Of a stretch of 8,067 bases of DNA, positions 1 to 6,187 are shown one piece after another. The stretch lies in contig JANXXY010000240.1 in NCBI GenBank assembly GCA_025350365.1, positions 1-8,067 on the forward strand. Direction: 5' to 3'. A program made the translations under genes and the position numbers. The notes below the pieces were generated by a model that was not told the DNA's origin, did not search any database, and worked only from the letters and a program-made list of their open reading frames with translations. The stretch is from Bacteroidales bacterium. GTDB taxonomy: Bacteria; Bacteroidota; Bacteroidia; Bacteroidales; JAAUTT01. Each line of letters opens with the position of its first letter. Positions within the stretch are counted from its first letter, which is position 1.

Positions 1-1526
1 TAAAAATACAGAAAGCTTCATTCATGGTTAATTACCTGAAAACAAGGTATAACTTCACCCATGTGGTGGAGGTCAAAAACAATACCTTTATATTTAAAAA
101 CATTGAAGTATTTGATAGTAAGTCAAACAAAGCGATTGCAAACGGCCAAATTGAATATCGTAATCTTAAAGAACTAAACGTGGATATTGACGTTGAAGCA
201 AAAAACTTTGAATGCCTGAATACATCCCTAAATGACAATAGCATGTTTTACGGACAGGGATTTGCCTCTGGAAATGTGAGAATCATAAGCTCCCCAAAGG
301 ACGGAGTTAGCATGGATATTGAGGCAACATCTTCTCCTAAAACCAATATTTCAATTCCACTAGGTACTAAGATGGAACTTACCGAATCGAACTTTATTAA
401 ATTTAAAGCAAAAGAAAAAGAAATTCAGCCTTTAGACCAATATGAGATTGATAAAGTAACAGAAACTGCTAAATCTGAGAATGCAGGTGCTAATATGAAC
501 TTGAATATATTACTACATATAACTCCTGATGCCATTGGTCAAATTGTGTTCGATGAGAAAATTGGCGATAAAATTAAAGGAACCGGTAGCGGAGATATAA
601 CTATGACCCTGAAAAATGGAATCTTCAATATGGATGGGATATTTAATATCGAACAAGGCGATTATTTGTTTACTGCAGGTGGAATTATCTATAAAAATTT
701 TATTATTGAACCAGGAGGAACGATCAGTTGGTATGGTAACCCACTTGATGCAACAATTGATATTCAAGCAGCTTATAATCGATTAAAAACATCTCTTTAT
801 CAACTTACTAATAATACGTCTGGAGACCAAAAAAAAGTTGAGGTCGATTGCCGAATGTTTCTTACCGGGAAATTAATGAACCCTTCCATCAGGTATGATA
901 TCTATTTGCCCAATTCGGATCAGGAAACCCGCAATATTGTCAGTTCATACACCAATACTCAGGAGGATATGAGCAACCAATTTCTCGCGTTGCTAATTAC
1001 TAATAATTTTTACCCAAACCAAGGCTCATCATCAGCAACATCCAGCGCAGCAGCAAGTGTTACAGGCATAGAATTTCTTTCAAATCAACTCTCTCGCATG
1101 ATGTCGCAATTTAGTAAGGACTTTGACATTGGGTTTAATTACAGGCGTAATGACTTTGGCACAACAGGTCAGGTTGAAATGGCATTGTCCACACAATTAC
1201 TTAACGACCGGATCATCATAAATGGCAATGTGGACGTAGGTGGACAACAAGTTGGACAGCTAGCAACCAACTCTTCCAACACTGGCAAAGTGATTGGCGA
1301 AGGCAATGTGGAAGTTAAACTTACCAACAATGGGAAACTGCGTTTAAAGGCTTATAATCGGGCAAACCAAAGTTATATTTCTGAGTATCCTTATACACAA
1401 GGAGTTGGTATATTGTATAAGGAGGATTTCAACTCGATTAATGAGCTGTTTAAACATTATTATAAATTGATTTTTACCAGAAAAGAAGAACAACCTAAAC
1501 CCATGGTTGAAGACACAACAGATTAA
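1..1526 (+). CDS. tamB: TamB-like translocation/assembly module, C-terminal part (5' truncated by window edge)
   Basis: This is the C-terminal end of a TamB (DUF490) protein, an inner-membrane-anchored, beta-rich periplasmic protein that bridges to the outer membrane and acts in outer-membrane protein assembly and/or phospholipid transport. The frame is open to the first base with no stop, so the ATG at 24 is very likely internal; TamB proteins normally exceed 1000 residues and about 500 are visible here. Counting from that Met, the typical C-terminal signatures are present: an FNIEQGDYLFT segment near residue 206, GGTISWYGNPLDATIDIQAAY-type sequence from about 231, STQLLNDRIIINGNV near 389, and the terminal stretch of short beta-strands ending with YTQGVGILYKEDF. 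The chain is polar and strand-rich with no membrane helix in this part. It lies 129 bp upstream of an ExbB/ExbD/TonB set on the same strand. The family call is firm; the exact cargo is unknown. Confidence 0.9.
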   Translation, partial: KIQKASFMVNYLKTRYNFTHVVEVKNNTFIFKNIEVFDSKSNKAIANGQIEYRNLKELNVDIDVEAKNFECLNTSLNDNSMFYGQGFASGNVRIISSPKDGVSMDIEATSSPKTNISIPLGTKMELTESNFIKFKAKEKEIQPLDQYEIDKVTETAKSENAGANMNLNILLHITPDAIGQIVFDEKIGDKIKGTGSGDITMTLKNGIFNMDGIFNIEQGDYLFTAGGIIYKNFIIEPGGTISWYGNPLDATIDIQAAYNRLKTSLYQLTNNTSGDQKKVEVDCRMFLTGKLMNPSIRYDIYLPNSDQETRNIVSSYTNTQEDMSNQFLALLITNNFYPNQGSSSATSSAAASVTGIEFLSNQLSRMMSQFSKDFDIGFNYRRNDFGTTGQVEMALSTQLLNDRIIINGNVDVGGQQVGQLATNSSNTGKVIGEGNVEVKLTNNGKLRLKAYNRANQSYISEYPYTQGVGILYKEDFNSINELFKHYYKLIFTRKEEQPKPMVEDTTD

Positions 1527-1655
1527 AAAGCACTCTTACTAAGTACTAAATATGCGCCTAATAGTAATACGCTAGATTATGGTATATTTGCAAAAATACT
1601 ATTTACTGAAAAATATCGTTTACAATTCTATATACAAAATATAATTTTCAACACA

Positions 1656-2369
1656 ATGAATCTCTTGTTTTCTCTTTTACAGGTAAATATTACCGGAACT
1701 GCCGTTGACACATTAAAGAACGCTGGTGCAGTAACTGCTGCCAAAGAAAGTTCGATGACATTGCTCGACCTGGTGATGAAAGGCGGTTGGATAATGGTTC
1801 CAATTGTTGTTCTATTTGTTGCTGCCGTGTACATTTTTTTTGAACGGTATTTTTATATTAAGCTTGCAGCTCGTACCGATTCTGATTTTATGAATAAAAT
1901 CAGAGATTATATTCATCAGGCAAAGATTGAATCAGCCTTGAACTTATGCCAGTCAACAAATATGCCGGTTGCCCGAATGATTGAAAAAGGGATTAAACGG
2001 ATTGGACGACCATTAAAAGAAATAGAAGAATCGATAGAGATTGTAGGTAAATTTGAAATTTATAAACTCGAAAAAAACCTGGTAATCCTTGGAGTTATAG
2101 CTGGTATTGCTCCTATGTTCGGTTTTATTGGTACCATTGCCGGGGTTATTAAAATTTTCTATAATATATCGTTGGCCGACAACATCAGTATAGGGCTTAT
2201 AGCAGGTGGCTTATACGAGAAAATGATAACCAGTGCGGCTGGCCTCATGGTAGGTATAATCGCTTTTATTTCCTACCACTGGCTGAATGTAATGATTGAA
2301 AAAGTGGTTCATACATTGGAACATAACGCGATGAATTTTATAGATTTACTTCAAGAACCAACCAAATGA
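1656..2369 (+). CDS. MotA/TolQ/ExbB family proton channel protein
   Basis: This is a 237-residue inner-membrane subunit of an ExbB/TolQ-type motor, which with the ExbD partner converts proton-motive force into movement of a TonB-like transducer. Three membrane segments are visible, at about residues 43-62 (GGWIMVPIVVLFVAAVYIFF), 141-163 and 188-210, with a charged cytoplasmic loop between the first two. The channel motif APMFGFIGTIAGVIKIF lies at about 152-168; Thr160 and Thr192 (in MITSAAGLMVG) sit where the family's conserved pore threonines are expected. The first 35 residues form a hydrophobic, signal-like leader common in Bacteroidota members. The ATG at 1656 has no obvious Shine-Dalgarno, only an A/T-rich leader, as usual in this phylum. 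It overlaps the next gene by 4 bp (ATGA), implying translational coupling. Whether to call it ExbB or TolQ cannot be decided from sequence alone; the TonB-type third gene favours ExbB. Confidence 0.93.
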   Translation: MNLLFSLLQVNITGTAVDTLKNAGAVTAAKESSMTLLDLVMKGGWIMVPIVVLFVAAVYIFFERYFYIKLAARTDSDFMNKIRDYIHQAKIESALNLCQSTNMPVARMIEKGIKRIGRPLKEIEESIEIVGKFEIYKLEKNLVILGVIAGIAPMFGFIGTIAGVIKIFYNISLADNISIGLIAGGLYEKMITSAAGLMVGIIAFISYHWLNVMIEKVVHTLEHNAMNFIDLLQEPTK

Positions 2370-2770
2370 TGAATCTTCGGGGCAGAAAAAAATTCATGGC
2401 TGAGATAAGTACCTCGTCGTTTAACGACATCATGTTTTTTTTGATGCTGTTCTTCTTAATTGCCTCAACCATGGTGAATCCGAGTGTGATAAAACTTACA
2501 CTTCCCAAATCGCAGCATAACCAAACCATGCGAAAAACGGAAATTTCGGTTTCTATTACCAAAGATTTAAAATATTATATCAATAACAAAGAAGTGGCGT
2601 TTGTTTCTCTCGAAAATGAATTGGTAACCGTCATGAAAAATTCGGCCGAACCTACAGTTGTTATCCGCTGCGACAATTCCATTCCTGTTCAGGATCTGAT
2701 TGATGTGATGCAGATTGGAAATAAGCTGAAAGTAAAAATGATTTTAGCAACCAAGAGTCCCAATGGCTGA
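2366..2770 (+). CDS. ExbD/TolR family biopolymer transport protein
   Basis: This 134-residue protein is the single-pass partner of the upstream channel protein. After a short basic cytoplasmic tail (RGRKKF) comes the family signature STSSFNDIMFFLMLFFLIAST. Asp21 in FNDIMF is the conserved proton-carrying aspartate at the start of the only membrane helix (about 22-38). Residues 40-130 form the small periplasmic domain, with the expected pattern of strand (ISVSITKDLKYYINN), TVVIRCDNSIPVQDLIDVM helix and final strand. The length is normal for the family. The first two codons are both ATG, and the first overlaps the upstream stop in ATGA, so either could be used. Its 3' end overlaps the TonB-like gene by 8 bp, so the three genes almost certainly form one operon producing a single inner-membrane complex. 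Confidence 0.93.
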   Translation: MMNLRGRKKFMAEISTSSFNDIMFFLMLFFLIASTMVNPSVIKLTLPKSQHNQTMRKTEISVSITKDLKYYINNKEVAFVSLENELVTVMKNSAEPTVVIRCDNSIPVQDLIDVMQIGNKLKVKMILATKSPNG

Positions 2771-3644
2771 AACTATTTCTTATAAAAGAAAATCAAGAGT
2801 CTTAGGATTCTTTTGCACTTCTGTTGTTTCAGGAGGAATATTACTCATATTATTATTAATTATTCTGCGAACTCCTATTCCTCCATTCCCTGAAGGCGGC
2901 GGAGGTACAGGTGATGGTATTGAATTGAATCTGGGTTTTTCAGATGCAGGCATGGGAAATAACCCCCACGAATTATCAACAGCCTCTGTAGTTATACCTC
3001 CTCAGCCCGAAACCAAGATTCAGCCCGACGAAAATGTGATGACACAGGATGTGGAAGATGCCCCCACCATTAATGAAAAAACTATAAAAACCAAAAAGGT
3101 TAAAAAAATAGTGACCAAAGTAGTTGAAACTCCTAAAAAGGTTGTGAAGAAAGCACCTGAAAAACCTCAACCTGTGGTAAATACGAAAGCGTTATACACT
3201 TCAAAGAAAAATATTACCAGCTCCGACGGTAACAAAAATGTTGCCGGTGATCAAGGTGATCCTAATGGAACACTGGCTTCCAAAGCCTTTGGTGGCAAAG
3301 GTGGCAAAGGTGGTTCAGGCGGCGGTAGCGGCGGTGGAAACGGAACAGGAGTTGGCCCAAGTGCAGGTCCCGGAATTTCGTTCAATCTTGCGGGGAGAAA
3401 TCCTCAGTCATTACCTCACCCCGAATACAAACAACAAGTAGAAGGAGTGGTTGTAGTAGAAGTAACTGTTGATAAGGATGGCAAAGTAACTATAGCCGTG
3501 GCAGGGGTAAAGGGTTCCACTACCCTTGACGAAGCATTACTCGAAGCAGCACGTAAAGCAGCAACTTTAGCCCGTTTCGATCGTAAACCCGATGCACCGG
3601 CATTTCAAAAAGGGACAATTACCTATAGGTTCAGACTTCAATAA
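2763..3644 (+). CDS. TonB-like energy transducer with Gly-rich linker
   Basis: This 293-residue protein has TonB architecture. It has a short basic N-terminus and one membrane helix at about residues 14-35. A Lys/Pro/Val-rich periplasmic stretch follows (about 105-140, including KKVKKIVTKVVETPKKVVKKAPEK). Next is a glycine-rich linker (about 177-203) and then a TonB C-terminal domain (about 210-293) with SLPHPEYKQQVEGVVVVEVTVDKDGKV and a closing TITYRFRLQ strand. By family knowledge it spans the periplasm and passes energy from the ExbB/ExbD motor to an outer-membrane partner. The flexible region is Gly-rich rather than the Pro-Glu/Pro-Lys rod of enterobacterial TonB. The start at 2763 lies inside the end of the ExbD-like gene, so expression is probably coupled. 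A TolA-like role is the main alternative, since both share this layout; the C-terminal motif favours TonB. The specific receptor is not inferable. Confidence 0.88.
   Translation: MAETISYKRKSRVLGFFCTSVVSGGILLILLLIILRTPIPPFPEGGGGTGDGIELNLGFSDAGMGNNPHELSTASVVIPPQPETKIQPDENVMTQDVEDAPTINEKTIKTKKVKKIVTKVVETPKKVVKKAPEKPQPVVNTKALYTSKKNITSSDGNKNVAGDQGDPNGTLASKAFGGKGGKGGSGGGSGGGNGTGVGPSAGPGISFNLAGRNPQSLPHPEYKQQVEGVVVVEVTVDKDGKVTIAVAGVKGSTTLDEALLEAARKAATLARFDRKPDAPAFQKGTITYRFRLQ
3291..3313 (+). repeat. Short tandem repeat (9 bp unit) coding the Gly-rich TonB linker
   Basis: The unit GGTGGCAAA occurs twice back to back (3291-3299 and 3300-3308) and is followed by a partial copy GGTGG. It is in frame with the TonB-like gene and encodes GGKGGK. 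The GGC/GGT-rich stretch after it continues to about 3342. A 9 bp unit can expand or contract without breaking the frame, so linker length could vary between strains. Confidence 0.75.
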
Positions 3645-3649
3645 TAAAT

Positions 3650-3679
3650 TCAATCTTAATCATGCGAATTAAGAGTTGA
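3650..3679 (+). terminator. Possible hairpin after the TonB-like gene
   Basis: CTTAAT (3655-3660) and ATTAAG (3668-3673) pair around a 7-base loop. TCAA (3650-3653) and TTGA (3676-3679) extend the stem across a small bulge. It starts 6 bp after the stop codon at 3642-3644. The stem is AT-rich and is followed only by a short T-containing stretch, so it is a weak candidate for an intrinsic terminator or 3' mRNA-end structure. Confidence 0.35.
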
Positions 3680-3690
3680 GATTTCTTAAT

Positions 3691-3771
3691 AGCCGCCTGC
3701 TTTAGCTGGAGGAACTAATTGAAAGTTTAATTTGGCTTTAGCCAAAAATAAAAAATATTTTGGCTAAAGGC
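3691..3771. repeat. Composite palindromic (REP-like) repeat with three CTTTAGC cores
   Basis: Two hairpins lie side by side. The first pairs CCGCC (3693-3697) with GGAGG (3708-3712) around a GCTTTAGC centre, with one mismatched pair in the stem. The second pairs CTTTAGCCAAAA (3736-3747) perfectly with TTTTGGCTAAAG (3758-3769) across a 10-base A/T loop. The heptamer CTTTAGC appears at 3700-3706 and 3736-3742, and inverted at 3763-3769. Such small, intergenic, palindromic units resemble the REP-type repeats that REP-associated (Y1/IS200-like) transposases scatter in Bacteroidota genomes. That assignment is inference, because no second genomic copy can be seen in this window. The symmetric 12 bp stem could also act as a terminator for the upstream operon. 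Confidence 0.6.
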
Positions 3772-3803
3772 TTAACCTGAATAATTCACAAGTTTCTATA
3801 ATT

Positions 3804-3900
3804 ACCTCACCGACAACCCCTCTCCAAACAGAGAGGGGAGCTAGATTTGTACGAGGCCAAAGTTGCGCGCCCGTTTGGGAGATGGATTTAGAGTGAGGGT
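3804..3900. repeat. Imperfect palindromic intergenic element (CCTCAC...GTGAGG type)
   Basis: The ends are inverted copies of each other: CCTCAC near 3805-3810 matches GTGAGG near 3893-3898. Further in, CCCTCTCC-AAA (3818-3828) corresponds to the complement of TTTGGGAGATGG (3874-3885) with a few mismatches. Inside the left half is a perfect 8 bp hairpin, CCCCTCTC (3817-3824) with GAGAGGGG (3831-3838), and a 6-base loop. The middle (3841-3873) is not palindromic and is locally more GC-rich than its surroundings. Similar CCCTCACC/CCCTCTCC palindromes are dispersed between genes in many bacterial genomes, so this is probably a mobile or formerly mobile non-coding repeat. Confidence 0.5.
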
Positions 3901-3982
3901 CACTAAAAAAATGCCGTTTCCCACTTTAATAAATATCAAATCTGCATCTTGAATCTTCGTTCCGGGTACTTTCTGTGGGTTC

Positions 3983-4012
3983 TTGCATCTTTTGTTATAT
4001 GTATTATCTTTG
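3983..4012 (+). promoter_or_regulatory. Bacteroidota-type sigma-ABfr promoter for the lipoprotein gene
   Basis: A -33 TTG at 3983-3985 is followed by a 19 bp spacer and a perfect -7 element TATCTTTG (consensus TAnnTTTG) at 4005-4012. This is the layout recognised by the primary sigma factor of Bacteroides and Flavobacterium. Transcription would start near 4018, leaving a leader of roughly 45 bases before the ATG at 4065. The promoter sits downstream of the repeat elements, so the DUF6452/DUF6048-like pair appears to be transcribed independently of the TonB-like operon. Confidence 0.65.
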
Positions 4013-4064
4013 TAAAAATTCTCAACATACGTTTCATTGAGCGGATGTATTTTAATACAAATTC

Positions 4065-4580
4065 ATGATTGGACGGTTACTATCAAGTGTTTTATTTGCA
4101 ATATCGGCAGTATTTATTGGTTCATGCAGTTCGGACAAATCTTGCACTGAAAATATGACGAGCACAATGAACACAGGCTTCTATTATTGGTCGAAATTAA
4201 ACGGAACAATTTCACTTAAAGACTCCTTTGTGTCTGGTATTATTATCAGAGGCATAAATCAAACAGATAGTTTTTTTTATAATACAGGTACAGACAAAAG
4301 TTTTAAAAAGATATCACTTTCTCTTCCACAATTGAATGATACCGCACTTTTCATTGTTAATTTAAATTCCATTTGGATGGATACGTTGCACATAACCTAT
4401 AAACGAAAATCCGTATTTGTAAATTACAATTGTGGTTTTCGTTCTGAGTTTACGCTCGACTCTGCATGGTTTTCAGCACATCCCAAAGATTCAATAAAAA
4501 TTACTCAGCGCTATGTTTCAACCAGCATTCAGGAAAACTGTAAAATTATTCTTTTTCGCGATTTTGGTGTTCAGCAATAA
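4065..4580 (+). CDS. DUF6452-like lipoprotein, function unknown
   Basis: This 171-residue protein has a signal peptide (residues 1-20: MIGRLL followed by a hydrophobic core) and a lipobox FIGSC, so Cys21 should be lipidated after cleavage by signal peptidase II. After the Cys come SSDK, with only one acidic residue, so this is not a convincing Bacteroidota surface-export signal. The mature part alternates short strands with polar turns, consistent with a small beta-sandwich. Near the C-terminus, LHITYKRKSVFVNYNCGFRSEFTLD followed by an I.I.QR.V.TSIQENCKI pattern matches my recollection of the DUF6452 family. Mature cysteines at 21, 27, 123 and 159 leave one or more possible disulfides. The start at 4065 gives the complete signal peptide. 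The 3' end overlaps the next gene by 68 bp. No biochemical role is known to me; an envelope role together with the downstream protein is likely. Confidence 0.82.
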   Translation: MIGRLLSSVLFAISAVFIGSCSSDKSCTENMTSTMNTGFYYWSKLNGTISLKDSFVSGIIIRGINQTDSFFYNTGTDKSFKKISLSLPQLNDTALFIVNLNSIWMDTLHITYKRKSVFVNYNCGFRSEFTLDSAWFSAHPKDSIKITQRYVSTSIQENCKIILFRDFGVQQ

Positions 4581-5223
4581 TGGCAATGCACAAATTATTC
4601 CGATTGAAAAAAGTTATGAATGGGTACGGGGGATCCGTCTTGGCTGTGATATATCGAGGTTTGGATTGCCGATCATCCAAAAAGGTCGCAATGCCACGGA
4701 GTTTTCAATAGATACTGAATTAAAACGCAATTTTTATCCCACTTTCGAAGCCGGATTCGAAAACTCAACGGTAAATAACGACAGAATTACCTATAAATCG
4801 AATGGAATTTACGGTCGGCTTGGCTTCGATTACAATATATTAAAACGCGATGATCCTACAAACCGAAATGCATTTCTGGTAGGAATTCGCTATGGATTTT
4901 CGGCTTCAAAACAAACAACTAATTGGAATATTGAAGGCAACTATTGGGGTAAAGCCCCCGAAGGTTCATCGTCGGATATTATGGGAACTCATTGGATGGA
5001 ATTGGCTGTGGGCTTAAAAGTAGAAGTGCTTCAGAATTTGTTTCTGGGATGGTCAATACGCGAACGGATACTCTTTTCATCTACCAAAGTAAACAATTAT
5101 TCATATGCAATTCCCGGATTTGGTAATGGAGCTAACAATTCCAATTTGGGGATGAACTATTCCATCTATTATTCAATCCCTATCAAGAAGGTTAAAGTTG
5201 TTGAAAAGATAATAAAAAAGTAA
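4513..5223 (+). CDS. DUF6048-like secreted/outer-membrane protein, function unknown
   Basis: This 236-residue protein has an N-terminal signal peptide (about residues 1-27: FRKTVK, then LFFFAILVF, with likely cleavage after NGNA). The mature region has alternating aromatic/polar strands (YPTFEAGFENS, GIYGRLGFDYNILK, FLVGIRYGFSAS, HWMELAVGLKVEV, LFLGWSIRERILF). It ends with a YSIYYSIPI strand followed by a Lys-rich tail. This suggests a small outer-membrane beta-barrel or a barrel-like protein, and the pattern matches the DUF6048 family. The ATG at 4513 is preferred because it gives a complete signal peptide, although it lies 68 bp inside the lipoprotein gene in another frame. No promoter is seen between the two, so they should be co-transcribed and probably translationally coupled. 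DUF6452 and DUF6048 genes are, to my knowledge, usual neighbours in Bacteroidota, implying a joint role. It stops 9 bp before the end of the converging yaaA gene. Confidence 0.8.
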   Translation: MFQPAFRKTVKLFFFAILVFSNNGNAQIIPIEKSYEWVRGIRLGCDISRFGLPIIQKGRNATEFSIDTELKRNFYPTFEAGFENSTVNNDRITYKSNGIYGRLGFDYNILKRDDPTNRNAFLVGIRYGFSASKQTTNWNIEGNYWGKAPEGSSSDIMGTHWMELAVGLKVEVLQNLFLGWSIRERILFSSTKVNNYSYAIPGFGNGANNSNLGMNYSIYYSIPIKKVKVVEKIIKK

Positions 5224-5232
5224 CTAATTAAC

Positions 5233-6000
5233 TTACCCTCTGGTAAAAACCATTGTTTGTCCCTTTGTTAACCTTGGATTAAATACGTATCCTTCCTCAT
5301 CGAAAGCCTTTAAATCTTCGGCATCGGAAAGTTTGTTCAGAATAATAAACCGGCTCATTAAACCACGTGCTTTTTTGGCAAATACCCCGATCATATCGTA
5401 ATTCCCATTTTTATGCTCACGAAATTCCGGAGTGATTATCGAAGCTTTGAGAGATTTGACGTTCACCGATTTAAAATATTCAACAGAAGCCAGATTTATT
5501 AATACCGGTTTTGTCATTGCCGAGAGAGAAACGTTAAGTTTACGGGCAAGTTCATCGCCCCAAAATTGATATAAGTTTGAACATTTTGCAGTTTTGAGTT
5601 TTATTCCCATTTCCAACCTGTATGGTTGTATTAAATCCAACGGACGTAGCAGCCCGTAAAGTCCAGATAGAATGCGGAGATGATCTTGTGCAAAGTTGTA
5701 ATCCGAAGACGAAAACGTTTCTGCTTTCAAACCCAGATAAACATCACCTTTGAATGAGAGTATTGCCTGTTTGGAATTTTCGGTGGTAAAAGGTATATTC
5801 CATAGTGCATAACGCTCCACATTCAATTGAGCAATAGACGAAGATACCTCCATTAAATCCAACAGACGTTTCACATTGTATTTTCGTAATTTTTCGATTA
5901 GCTTTTCCGAACGATCAAGATAATCAGGGATCGTAAATTCGTTTACCAATTTTTGAGGTTTAAAATCGAGTGTTTTCGACGGAGAAATGACAATTAGCAT
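5233..6000 (-). CDS. yaaA: Peroxide stress protein YaaA (DUF328/UPF0246)
   Basis: This 255-residue cytoplasmic protein has the normal family length and all recognisable signatures: N-terminal MLIVISPSKTLDF, the central GLYGLLRPLDLIQPYRLEMG (residues 113-132), FWGDELARKLN (146-156), VFAKKARGLMSRFI (206-219) and the C-terminal FNPRLTKGQTMVFTRG. In Escherichia coli, YaaA is induced by OxyR and limits hydrogen-peroxide damage by lowering free intracellular iron. The family also has a DNA-binding-like fold. The ATG at 6000-5998 directly gives the conserved N-terminus, so the start is secure. The gene converges on the DUF6048-like gene with only 9 bp between the stops, and no strong bidirectional terminator is evident there. 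It is divergent from the thioredoxin-fold gene. A candidate promoter lies at 6143-6116. Iron/peroxide regulation in this organism is inferred only from the family. Confidence 0.95.
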   Translation of the reverse strand: MLIVISPSKTLDFKPQKLVNEFTIPDYLDRSEKLIEKLRKYNVKRLLDLMEVSSSIAQLNVERYALWNIPFTTENSKQAILSFKGDVYLGLKAETFSSSDYNFAQDHLRILSGLYGLLRPLDLIQPYRLEMGIKLKTAKCSNLYQFWGDELARKLNVSLSAMTKPVLINLASVEYFKSVNVKSLKASIITPEFREHKNGNYDMIGVFAKKARGLMSRFIILNKLSDAEDLKAFDEEGYVFNPRLTKGQTMVFTRG

Positions 6001-6115
6001 AAACTATTTTTATTATAAACCATCCTGTTTCCGAAAAGTTTAGCGGTATGCGCATAAGTTTCCTGCGTTTAATTTCAAAAACTACAAAAATTTAAATTAA
6101 GTTATTCGGATTCAT

Positions 6116-6143
6116 CAAAGATAGGAATGAATTGAAAATTCAA
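6116..6143 (-). promoter_or_regulatory. Candidate yaaA promoter (TTG-N17-TATCTTTG, minus strand)
   Basis: Read on the minus strand, TATCTTTG (6123-6116) matches the Bacteroidota -7 consensus TAnnTTTG exactly. A TTG (6143-6141, within TTTTG) lies 17 bp upstream, within but at the short end of the reported spacer range. Transcription would begin near 6110, giving a leader of about 110 bases. The same octamer occurs in the promoter at 4005-4012. No peroxide-regulator site could be identified with confidence. Confidence 0.45.
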
Positions 6144-6151
6144 AAACATTG

Positions 6152-6168
6152 AAGCGTTATAAAGCGTT
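6152..6168. repeat. Direct repeat AAGCGTT spaced by one helical turn
   Basis: AAGCGTT occurs at 6152-6158 and 6162-6168, a centre-to-centre distance of 10 bp. It lies immediately upstream of the ATG at 6188 and beyond the candidate yaaA promoter. The phasing suits a protein binding one face of the helix, but a chance repeat is equally possible. Confidence 0.3.
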
Positions 6169-6187
6169 TTCATGTAAAATAAGAGCG

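Noticed and set aside
1583..1590. TATATTTG, a perfect -7 match upstream of the ExbB-like gene
   Set aside because: No TTG lies 17-23 bp upstream, so it is only half a promoter. Such octamers occur by chance in AT-rich DNA. The operon may read through from tamB.
3238..3441. 67-codon open frame (plus strand) inside the TonB-like gene, with Ala/Val-rich repeats
   Set aside because: It is an alternative-frame reading of the Gly-rich repeat DNA of the TonB-like gene, whose own frame has clear domains. It has no independent start signal or family resemblance.
4045..4068. Seven-codon upstream ORF (MYFNTNS) whose stop overlaps the lipoprotein ATG as ATGA
   Set aside because: It is too short and too likely by chance in AT-rich sequence to be called a leader peptide. 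It shows no attenuation-like structure or runs of one amino acid.
5216..5240. Possible bidirectional terminator between the converging DUF6048-like and yaaA genes
   Set aside because: Only GTAA/TTAC pairing is possible around the 9 bp gap, with several mismatches and no strong U-tract on either strand.
6089..6098. AATTTAAATT palindrome in the yaaA divergent spacer
   Set aside because: A 10 bp A/T-only palindrome is expected by chance in this composition and does not match a known operator.
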